From contig PNLU01000009.1 of NCBI GenBank assembly GCA_013823245.1, positions 1-52,470 of the forward strand: a stretch of DNA of 52,470 nucleotides, written 5' to 3'. Of the stretch, positions 45,917 through 52,470 are shown piece by piece. The position numbers and the translations under genes were made by a program. The stretch is from Alcanivorax sp. GTDB lineage: Bacteria; Pseudomonadota; Gammaproteobacteria; Pseudomonadales; Alcanivoracaceae. Numbering within the stretch: the first letter of the stretch is position 1; the number at the start of each line of letters is the position of its first letter. Below the pieces are notes generated by a model. It was given only the letters and a program-made list of their open reading frames with translations, was not told where the DNA came from and made no database searches.

Positions 45917-48172
45917 ATGCTACTGGCTACCGATCTTGACGGCACCTTTCTGGCCGGCGACGAGGCGGCCCGTCTGCGCCTTTACAAGGGCATCGCTGCC
46001 CATCCCGGCCTGCAACTGGCCTATGTGACCGGGCGCAGTCTGGAAGCGGTGCTGCCGTTACTGGCAGACCCGACATTGCCTGCACCGGACTATATCATCG
46101 CGGATGTGGGCGCCAGCGTGTACGACGGGAATACCTTGCAACCGATCACCGAACTGGAAGCTGATATTGAAGCGCGCTGGCCTGGTGAAAACGAAGTGAA
46201 TGCGGTGCTGTCCGGGCTGCCCGGGCTGACACGACAACCCGTGCCGCAGCGGCATCGCAGTTCCTGGTTCTGCTCACCGACGCTGGCGGCAGACGATGAT
46301 CTGGCGGCCCGGGTGGCGGCGCTGGAATGTGACCTGCTGTTTTCGGCCGGGCGTTACCTGGACGTACTGCCGCCGGGCGTCAACAAGGGCAGCAGCCTGA
46401 CCCGGCTGGTGGAGTGGTTGAGCCTGGACCAGGAACTGGTGCTGGTGGCCGGTGACACGCTGAACGACCTGAGTCTGTTTGAAGCCGGGTTCAAGGGGGT
46501 GTGCGTGGCAGGCGCGGAGCCCGACCTGCTCGCCGCTACCGCCGCGCTGCCAAGGACCTTGCATGCCAGTGCCGAGGGCTGCGCCGGTATTATCGAGGCA
46601 CTGGCCTGGTTCGGGTTTCTGGGTGAAGCCGGTTTGCAAGCTGAATTGCCGGAGGCCACTGCGCCCGGCAGTGCTGAACTGGTGATGGTCTATCATCGCC
46701 TGCCCTATGAAGAATATCGTGAGGACGGGCAGCTCAAGCGCCGCCGCCCGCGATCCCCGAACGGCATTCTGCCCACGCTGCTGGGATTTTTCGCCGGGCA
46801 GCAGGAGGGGGCCTGGGTGGCCTGGTCGCAACATGATGACGGTGACGGCGACTTCGAGCGGCACACCCTGGTGGATGCCCGCGATTATCCCGGGCTGACA
46901 GTATCGCGTGTGCCGCTGAGCAAGGCGCAGGTGGATGTTTTTTATCGCCGCTTTTCCAAGGAAGCCTTCTGGCCTACGTTGCACACCTTCTGGGAGCGGG
47001 CGCAATTTCGTGATGAAGACTGGCAGGTGTTTCTGCATGTGAACGAATGCTTTGCGCGCCAGGTGGCCGAGGAAGCTGCGGAAGGCGCGCTGGTATGGTT
47101 GCACGATTATAACTTGTGGATGGTGCCAGGGACCTTGCGTGCCCTGCGTCCGGATCTGCGGATCGCCTTTTTTCATCACACCTATTTCCCGTCGGCGGAT
47201 GTGTTCAACGTGGTGCCGTGGCGCCGCGAGATCATCGGCAGTCTGCTGCAATGCGATTACATCGGTTTTCATATTCCCCGTCAGGTGGAGAACTTTGTTG
47301 ATGTCGCCCGGGGCGTGATGCCATTGGACGTGGTAGACAAGGTCGCCTGTGCACCGCGCTTTATCACCTATGGCTGCGCAGTCGGCCTGGATACCATGAC
47401 CTCGGCGGTTCAGGCCGGGGATCGACGCATTGCACTGGGTGCGCATCCGGTGGGCCTCGATGTTGCGCGCGTCAAGCGCTTGCTGGCGCGTCAGGATGTA
47501 CGTGACCAGATGGCCCGTTTGCGCGACTCACTGCAAGGATGCCGCGTCGTGTTTTCGGTTGAACGGCTGGATTACACCAAGGGCACACTGGAAAAGTTGC
47601 TGGCCTGGGAAAAGATGCTGCAGGACAACCCGGAGCTGCACGGCAAGGTGTCATTGATTACGGTCTGCGTGCCGGCGGCCAGTGAAATGACGGTTTACGA
47701 CAGTTTGCAGACGCAAATCGAGCAGGCGGTGGGGCGTATCAACGGCCAGTTTGCGCAGGTGGGCTGGACGCCGGTGCAATTCTTTTTTCGCCCGTTGCCG
47801 TTTGAAGAACTGGTGGCCTGGTATGCCATGACCGATGTGATGTGGATCACCCCGCTGCGGGATGGACTGAATCTGGTGGCGAAGGAATTTGTTGCCGTGC
47901 AGGGGCTGATTCAGGGCACCGGCGTACTGGTGTTGTCGGAGTTTGCCGGGGCAGCGGCGGAGCTCCACGGTGCCTTGCTGACCAATCCCCATGATGTGCG
48001 CGATCTGGCCGATACCTGCTATCTGGCGCTGAATCTGTCGGCGTCTGAAGCGCGAAGCCGTATGGCGGGGCTCGCGGATATCGTTATGCACTATGATGTG
48101 ACCTGGTGGGGCGAGCACTTCATGCATTCGGCCCGCGATGGCAGTTTCACAATTTTTTCCCAATCTGCCTGA
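45917..48172 (+). CDS. ggpPS: GgpPS, fused glucosylglycerol-phosphate phosphatase/synthase
   Basis: 751 aa. The N-terminal HAD phosphatase (about 1-235) has DLDGTF (6-11), TGRS (38-41), NKGSS (156-160) and GDTLND (179-184). The C-terminal GT20 glycosyltransferase (about 250-745) has VWLHDYNLWMVPGTLR, FFHHTYFPSADVF, SVERLDYTKG and PLRDGLNLVAKEFVA. HHTYFPSADVF fits glucosylglycerol-phosphate synthase better than trehalose-6-phosphate synthase. Similar fusions are known in Azotobacter, Pseudomonas and Stenotrophomonas. It makes the compatible solute glucosylglycerol from ADP-glucose and glycerol-3-phosphate under salt stress. GGAGC precedes the ATG. Confidence 0.85.
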   Translation: MLLATDLDGTFLAGDEAARLRLYKGIAAHPGLQLAYVTGRSLEAVLPLLADPTLPAPDYIIADVGASVYDGNTLQPITELEADIEARWPGENEVNAVLSGLPGLTRQPVPQRHRSSWFCSPTLAADDDLAARVAALECDLLFSAGRYLDVLPPGVNKGSSLTRLVEWLSLDQELVLVAGDTLNDLSLFEAGFKGVCVAGAEPDLLAATAALPRTLHASAEGCAGIIEALAWFGFLGEAGLQAELPEATAPGSAELVMVYHRLPYEEYREDGQLKRRRPRSPNGILPTLLGFFAGQQEGAWVAWSQHDDGDGDFERHTLVDARDYPGLTVSRVPLSKAQVDVFYRRFSKEAFWPTLHTFWERAQFRDEDWQVFLHVNECFARQVAEEAAEGALVWLHDYNLWMVPGTLRALRPDLRIAFFHHTYFPSADVFNVVPWRREIIGSLLQCDYIGFHIPRQVENFVDVARGVMPLDVVDKVACAPRFITYGCAVGLDTMTSAVQAGDRRIALGAHPVGLDVARVKRLLARQDVRDQMARLRDSLQGCRVVFSVERLDYTKGTLEKLLAWEKMLQDNPELHGKVSLITVCVPAASEMTVYDSLQTQIEQAVGRINGQFAQVGWTPVQFFFRPLPFEELVAWYAMTDVMWITPLRDGLNLVAKEFVAVQGLIQGTGVLVLSEFAGAAAELHGALLTNPHDVRDLADTCYLALNLSASEARSRMAGLADIVMHYDVTWWGEHFMHSARDGSFTIFSQSA

Positions 48173-48398
48173 TCACGTGAATCCGGCGCGCGGTAACGCC
48201 ATGCGGCAGCCCTGTGGCAGAACTAACTGCCTGATTGGTCGACATAAAAAGTGTGTCGTCACTTTTACATTTTGTGCACATTTCTGCTGCTTTTTCTTGC
48301 TCCGCGTGCAGCACCTTGTGGAGGCCGGGGCCAGACCTTGAGCGGCCCGGAGGGCTGGCACAGACTGAAGCTCTGTTCCCGCCCGCGAGGTCAGTTTC
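48173..48398. other. Gap between ggpPS and the DUF3300 gene
   Basis: 226 bases without a gene. It contains GGCAG/CTGCC around AACTAA and an AT-rich 7-bp dyad, AAAAGTG (48247-48253) and CACTTTT (48260-48266), which could end ggpPS transcription though no T-run follows. A promoter for the DUF3300 gene must lie here or within it, but none is clear. Confidence 0.4.
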
Positions 48399-49889
48399 AT
48401 GACACATCATGGTGCCGTTTCACGTTCTGCGAGGGTCTGGCTGGCGTGCCTGCTGGCCGCGCTGCTGCTGGCACCGCTGTCCGCCAGGTTGCAGGCGCAG
48501 GGCCAGGGCTTTACCCAGGCCGAGCTGGACCAGATGCTGGCGCCCATTGCCCTGTTCCCGGATGCGTTGCTCAGTCAGGTTTTGATTGCTGCCACTTATC
48601 CTCTGGAAGTGGTGGATGCCGCGCGCTGGTCAGCGGCGAACCCGAATCTGTCCGGCGGTGACGCGGTGCGCGCCGTTCAACGGCGTGACTGGGACCCGGC
48701 GGTGAAGTCACTGGTGGCGTTTCCGGATTTGCTGGCGCGCATGGATCGCGATCTGGACTGGACCCGACGTCTGGGCGATGCCTGGCTGATGCAGGAAGAG
48801 GAGCTCAGCGACAGCATTCAGGCGCTAAGACGCCGAGCGGATGCGGCCGGTCATCTGCGCCATGATGAACATATCCGTACGCGCCGTGAGCGCGATGTCA
48901 TCATTATCGAGCAGGCGCGCCCCGAGGTGGTCTATGTGCCCTATTATCGCACCACGGTGGTGTACGGGCCCTGGTGGCATGCGGCCTATCCGCCGGTGTA
49001 CTGGCATCCGCCCGTGGCGACCGGAGCTGTGTTTTACTGGGGCAGCGGCGTGCGGCTGTACAGCAACTTCTTCTTTACCCGGTTTGACTGGCCGCGCCGT
49101 CATATCGTGATTATCAACGCACACCAGCCGCCGCAATATCACGTGCATTACCACCAGGGTCGGCCGCCACGCGGCGGCTACACGCGCTGGCGGCACAATC
49201 CGCAGCACCGTCGCGGCGTCACCTATCGTTCTCCTGCACTGAATCGCCATTTCACCCGCCACGCCGCGTCGGTGGATGCCAACCGGCGTCCGGTGTGGCA
49301 GCGGGACGATGATGCCCGGCGGGGCCACGATGCCCGGCGGGGCCATGACGCCAACCAGCGCGGGCGCCCCGGCGCCGACACCCGTTCCCGTGGCGCCCGG
49401 CCCGAATCGGGTCGGCCTGAACCGGGGCAGTGGCGGGGTCAACGCGGCCAGGATGATGCGCAACGCCAGCGCGGCCAGCGCGATGCGGCCGATACTTCGC
49501 GACGCATGCGACCACCCGCCACGCCGGAATCGGAGCGTCGCGGCGCTCGTGGGACGGAGCGCGAAAGAGGCAGGGCGCGCGACGAGGCTGGCCAGCAACG
49601 ACAAAATCTGACTGGGCAGCGTCAGCCCACCTGGCAGCGCGGCAACGAGGGCGGAGACAGATCAAACCACGCGGCACCGCCTCCGCGTCAGGAGCGTGAT
49701 GCGGCCCGAGGTGCCGGGCGCGGTGGTCAGCGAGAGGCTGGCCAATGGGGCGCAGGGCAGCGAGGTGGAGCCGAGCGCGGCGGCGGACAGCGCGGAGACA
49801 TGCAACGTGGCGGCGGTCAGCGCGGTGGAGCGCAACGTGGTGGACAACAACGTGGTGGAGAACAACGCGGCGGTCACGGCCAGCGGTAA
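48399..49889 (+). CDS. DUF3300 exported protein with Arg/Gly/Gln-rich repeat tail
   Basis: 496 aa. Signal peptide (about 1-35, ending RLQAQGQ), then a DUF3300 domain to about 210: QMLAPIALFPDALLSQVLIAATYP, WSAANPNLSG and YVPYYRTTVVYGPWWHAAYPPVY with aromatic repeats. From about 305 the sequence is low-complexity, Arg/Gly/Gln/Asp-rich, with short repeats such as ARRGHD and QRGG to the end. DUF3300 function is unknown. The tail could bind polyanions or RNA/DNA at the envelope; this is inference. Confidence 0.85.
   Translation: MTHHGAVSRSARVWLACLLAALLLAPLSARLQAQGQGFTQAELDQMLAPIALFPDALLSQVLIAATYPLEVVDAARWSAANPNLSGGDAVRAVQRRDWDPAVKSLVAFPDLLARMDRDLDWTRRLGDAWLMQEEELSDSIQALRRRADAAGHLRHDEHIRTRRERDVIIIEQARPEVVYVPYYRTTVVYGPWWHAAYPPVYWHPPVATGAVFYWGSGVRLYSNFFFTRFDWPRRHIVIINAHQPPQYHVHYHQGRPPRGGYTRWRHNPQHRRGVTYRSPALNRHFTRHAASVDANRRPVWQRDDDARRGHDARRGHDANQRGRPGADTRSRGARPESGRPEPGQWRGQRGQDDAQRQRGQRDAADTSRRMRPPATPESERRGARGTERERGRARDEAGQQRQNLTGQRQPTWQRGNEGGDRSNHAAPPPRQERDAARGAGRGGQREAGQWGAGQRGGAERGGGQRGDMQRGGGQRGGAQRGGQQRGGEQRGGHGQR
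49311..49889 (+). repeat. Low-complexity repeats coding the DUF3300 tail
   Basis: Two exact-but-one copies of an 18-mer (GATGCCCGGCGGGGCCAC at 49311-49328 and 49329-49346) start a region that continues with degenerate CAACGTGGTGG-type units through 49889, coding (Q/E)RGG-like repeats. Confidence 0.7.
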
Positions 49890-49908
49890 CGGCCTTCCCG
49901 CATCCACA

Positions 49909-50451
49909 TCAGGGCAGTCGGTCTCGCAGCGTGCTGCCATCCTCGAAACGCACATCATCGAGCAGGAAACCCTCGTCCGTCAGGGCCATGATCGCGATAT
50001 CGCGCCAGTGCCGCTCGCCCTGATGCAGACCGATTTCCACCCCGACATGTCGTGCGCTGATGGGGATACGGCGCAACACCACAAACTGCTCCGGATGCAG
50101 CGCCGGGCCTGTGAACAACGCACCCTCGGCCATCAGTGGCGGCTGGTCCGGGTGGTCCCGTTGCCAGGCATCGCGGGCCATCAGGGTGTCGTAAAGCAGG
50201 GCATCCAGATCAGGCGTGATAAACGGATCGAGGATATCCAGTGCGGTGTCGCCGGGCAGCCCTTCGGGCCGCAGCGTGAGGTAGCGACCGTAGAACTGGC
50301 AGGCAACAAACTCGGGGGAGTGAGGCTCACGGCAGGCCGGGTCGGCCTCCACTTGCGCCAGGGGTTCAGTAACGCAGGCGCTGAGGCTGAAGGCCAGGCA
50401 CAGAGTCAGCAGTCCGGCCAGAAGGCGGTACGGCGAAGCAGGTCTGTTCAT
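49909..50451 (-). CDS. Small DUF3828-like lipoprotein
   Basis: 180 aa from ATG at 50451 (MNRPASPYRLLAGLLTLCLA), giving a lipobox LSAC with lipid Cys26; the longer frame to 50592 is not conserved. The domain LDPFITPDLDALLYDTLMARDAWQRDHPD and GALFTGPALHPEQFVV look like DUF3828 proteins, though this is by eye. Function unknown, periplasmic. It lies 32 bases after waaC on the same strand, so it may be cotranscribed. Confidence 0.75.
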   Translation of the reverse strand: MNRPASPYRLLAGLLTLCLAFSLSACVTEPLAQVEADPACREPHSPEFVACQFYGRYLTLRPEGLPGDTALDILDPFITPDLDALLYDTLMARDAWQRDHPDQPPLMAEGALFTGPALHPEQFVVLRRIPISARHVGVEIGLHQGERHWRDIAIMALTDEGFLLDDVRFEDGSTLRDRLP

Positions 50452-50483
50452 ACCGGCAAGGGTATACCGGAAACACCGGCCTG

Positions 50484-51563
50484 TCAGGCCAGGTCTGCCC
50501 CGGCCAGCCGGGCCGTCATGATCCGCTGTGGTGCGCGCAGTATGCCCTGCAGGCGGTGCCACACCTCTTCCGGATGCAGGCCCGCCATGCACGGCGCGGC
50601 CGCCCGGCTGTCCGTGGCCAGCAGCCGACAGTCACGTTTGCGGCAGGGGGCGCAGGGCAATTCGCTGGCCATATTGATGGACAGGGGCCCGCTGAGTCCC
50701 ACGCGCGATAGCGGGGTCGGACCGAACAACCCGACCACCGGCGTCTCCAGCGCAGCCGCCAGATGGGTCAGCCCGGTGTCCGGCCCCACCACCGCCCGGG
50801 CACCGGCCAGCTTGCCCGCGACCTGGGTCAGTGAACTGCGGCTCGCGGCCACCTGAATGGCACTGGTTGGCCCGCAGGCCCGCACGATACGCAGCGCCCG
50901 GTCCGCTTCCTGCTGAGTGCCCCAGAGCAGCTCCACCCGGTGCCCGGCACCGAGCGCCAGGCGCGACAGCGTAATCCAGTGCTCCTCCGGCCACAGCTTG
51001 CTGCGCCAGGTGGTGCCGGGCAGAAACACCAGCGGCGCCGGTTCCTGCCCGGGCGCTCGCAAATGGTCGCGCAGGCCGAAGTCCGGCTGGCCGGACAGCG
51101 GATACTCCAGAGCTGCCGCCATTAACAGACGATTACGCTGGATCGCATGCAACTCGGGGCTGATCCGGTGGCCACGCTCCACCAGCAGCCCGGCCAGTGA
51201 TTCCCGCGCGCTGTGGCGATCAAAGCCATGCAATTGATCGCGCCGCGCCTGGCGCGCGATAAACACACTCTTGAGCAGCCCCTGGCTGTCGATAACGCGA
51301 TCATAGTGCTCGGCCCTCAGGGCCTCACGCCAACGCCGCAACGCCCGCAAACTGCCGGGCCCGGGCTGGCGCAACCAGGTGCGCAGATTGATGGGAATGA
51401 CCCGATGCACGGCCGGGTGCCATGCCGCCGCCTCGGCGAACGCCTCCTCCACCACCCAGTCGAGCCGGATGTCGGGGCGTGCCCGGTGCAGGTCAGTCAG
51501 CGCCGGGAAGGTATGAAAGATGTCGCCCAGGGACGACATGCGGATCAGCAATATTTGCGTCAT
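50484..51563 (-). CDS. waaC: WaaC-type ADP-heptose:LPS heptosyltransferase I
   Basis: 359 aa from ATG at 51563 (MTQILLIRMSSLGDIFHTFPALTDL). It is a GT9 family member: N-terminal LIRMSSLGDIFHTFPA, middle FLPGTTWRSKLWPEEHW, and C-terminal VGPDTGLTHLAAALETPVVGLFGPT. It adds the first heptose to Kdo2-lipid A in the cytoplasm during LPS core synthesis. It is divergent from the PBP7 gene. Assignment as WaaC rather than WaaF or another heptosyltransferase rests on the TTWRSKLWPEEHW pattern. Confidence 0.88.
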   Translation of the reverse strand: MTQILLIRMSSLGDIFHTFPALTDLHRARPDIRLDWVVEEAFAEAAAWHPAVHRVIPINLRTWLRQPGPGSLRALRRWREALRAEHYDRVIDSQGLLKSVFIARQARRDQLHGFDRHSARESLAGLLVERGHRISPELHAIQRNRLLMAAALEYPLSGQPDFGLRDHLRAPGQEPAPLVFLPGTTWRSKLWPEEHWITLSRLALGAGHRVELLWGTQQEADRALRIVRACGPTSAIQVAASRSSLTQVAGKLAGARAVVGPDTGLTHLAAALETPVVGLFGPTPLSRVGLSGPLSINMASELPCAPCRKRDCRLLATDSRAAAPCMAGLHPEEVWHRLQGILRAPQRIMTARLAGADLA

Positions 51564-51649
51564 GGGCCAGCATCTAAGCACGGCGATTCAGGGGGCTTCA
51601 ATATACGTTCTGTTATACAGCGCACGGATTCATGTAATGTCAGCGGCGC

Positions 51650-51672
51650 AGCGCTTGGGTATGATAAGCGCT
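51650..51672 (+). promoter_or_regulatory. Inverted repeat enclosing a predicted -10 upstream of the PBP7 gene
   Basis: AGCGCTT (51650-51656) and AAGCGCT (51666-51672) flank GGGTATGAT, which holds TATGAT (51660-51665), a likely -10. The arms could be an operator. No good -35 is seen; distance to the ATG is 30 bases. Confidence 0.35.
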
Positions 51673-51695
51673 TGTTACACAAGAGCTACCTGACC

Positions 51696-52470
51696 ATGCT
51701 GTACCGCCTGCGCCTCCGTCGCATCCCATTGTTTATGTTGCCTTTCTTTGCCATGGTGTTGCTGTCTGGCCGCCCTGCACTGGCGCAGCCGCTGCCGGAT
51801 CCAGACCAACTGCGACTGGCGTCGGCCACCGCCGCCGTGGCCCGGCTGGGCGACGCCGAACCCCTGTTCCAGAAACATGCGGCGCAGCCAGTGCCGATTG
51901 CTTCAGTCACCAAGGTGATGACCGCCATGGTGGTGCTGGATTCGGGCGCGGGGCTGGATGAGTGGCTGGAAATCCTTGAACGGGACACCCCGGCGCCCGC
52001 CAACGCCTGGTCGCGTTTGCGCATCGGCTCTGAAGCCCGGCGCCGTGATCTACTGCATATTGCACTGATGTCGTCGGAAAACCTGGCCTCCCACGTGCTG
52101 GCGCGCCACTACCCGGGCGGCACACCCGCGTTCGTGAAAGCCATGAACGACAAGGCGGAAGCGCTGGGCATGCACCAGACGCGCTTTGTCGATGCCACCG
52201 GGCTGTCATCTGCCAATGTCTCCACGGCAGCGGATCTGCTGAAAATGGTCCAGGCGGCGCATGACTACCCGCTGATCCGCGAGCTCTCCACCAGCGGTGG
52301 CTTCCATGTCACCTTCCGTAATCCGCGTTATACGCTGGGGTACGGCAACACCAACCGGCTGGTGCATGCTGACAGTTGGGGCGTTTCCCTGAGCAAGACG
52401 GGGTATCTGACGGAGGCGGGGCGTTGCCTGGTGATGGTGGCCGACATCGACGGTGAACCCACGGCGATGG
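51696..52470 (+). CDS. pbpG: PBP7/8-type D-alanyl-D-alanine endopeptidase (partial, C-terminus off the window)
   Basis: 258 codons to the window edge. A signal peptide ends near RPALAQP. The three penicillin-binding motifs are present: SVTK (Ser70, Lys73), SEN (127-129) and KTG (234-236). The sequence pattern FVDATGLSSANVSTAADL and short lead before SxxK fit PBP7 (PbpG) rather than DacA. It cleaves peptidoglycan cross-links in the periplasm. The ATG at 51661 in another frame closes at once, so 51696 is the start. Confidence 0.9.
   Translation, partial: MLYRLRLRRIPLFMLPFFAMVLLSGRPALAQPLPDPDQLRLASATAAVARLGDAEPLFQKHAAQPVPIASVTKVMTAMVVLDSGAGLDEWLEILERDTPAPANAWSRLRIGSEARRRDLLHIALMSSENLASHVLARHYPGGTPAFVKAMNDKAEALGMHQTRFVDATGLSSANVSTAADLLKMVQAAHDYPLIRELSTSGGFHVTFRNPRYTLGYGNTNRLVHADSWGVSLSKTGYLTEAGRCLVMVADIDGEPTAM

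Noticed and set aside
45917-48172. Trehalose-6-phosphate synthase (OtsA) fused to a phosphatase
   Set aside because: The N-terminal HAD order and HHTYFPSADVF motif fit the GgpPS fusion better; substrate still needs an assay.
49696-50856. 386-codon plus frame after the DUF3300 region
   Set aside because: It overlaps the DUF3300 tail in another frame and is antisense to the lipoprotein and waaC; repeats inflate it.

Overview
The window is about 52 kb of GC-rich (low to mid 60s percent by eye), densely packed chromosomal DNA from a gammaproteobacterium. The conserved core block ndk-rlmN-pilW-rodZ-ispG-hisS-yfgM-bamB-der followed by xseA and guaBA, together with marine-type functions (fused glucosylglycerol-phosphate synthase/phosphatase, long ChrA, PPi-type phosphofructokinase), suggests an Alcanivorax-like or related marine/halotolerant lineage. 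The lineage is an inference from gene content, not a database result. I see no tRNA, rRNA, CRISPR array, insertion sequence or prophage, and no gene-free stretch over 300 bp. The largest gaps are 3155-3420, 23374-23578, 22257-22488 and 48173-48398.

Region by region. 1-3154 (minus): start of a SUF Fe-S assembly operon, sufB-sufC-sufD, with an IscR type-1-like site over its promoter. It is divergent from the core block. 3421-12285 (plus): ndk and a tightly spaced series of housekeeping genes for RNA modification, type IV pilus assembly, cell shape, isoprenoids, His-tRNA charging, outer-membrane protein assembly and ribosome assembly. 12321-17326 (plus): a compact three-gene set of TonB-dependent receptor, periplasmic binding protein and hybrid sensor kinase, the best candidate here for an undescribed sensing system. 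17317-21903: xseA (minus) and guaB-guaA (plus).

21858-29737: accessory genes. These are a small antisense-overlapping ORF, an arylamine N-acetyltransferase, a glyoxalase/ArsR/SRPBCC operon behind a palindromic operator, DoxX, a SLC13/TrkA-C permease, a DUF4124-glutaredoxin protein, a DEAD-box helicase and a DUF2459 lipoprotein. 29912-34326: PPi-type phosphofructokinase (minus), then a membrane protein, mpl, a DUF2214 membrane protein and ubiX (plus). 34341-36869: a porin gene broken by an in-frame TGA, with a Pho-box-like promoter, divergent from chrA. 36870-37037 is an intergenic region crowded with inverted repeats.

37038-45821 is a minus-strand block: a serine hydrolase, then exbB-exbD-exbD-tonB behind a Fur box, TspO, an NlpE-like lipoprotein, an SRPBCC protein, a CaCA antiporter, a second TonB-dependent receptor and arfB. 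One ExbD paralogue has Asn in place of the proton-carrying Asp. 45917-52470: fused ggpPS, a DUF3300 protein with a long Arg/Gly/Gln repeat tail, a small lipoprotein, a waaC-type heptosyltransferase, and the start of a PBP7-type D,D-endopeptidase that runs off the end. Iron handling links several parts: SUF under apparent IscR control, TonB/ExbBD under apparent Fur control, and two TonB-dependent receptors.
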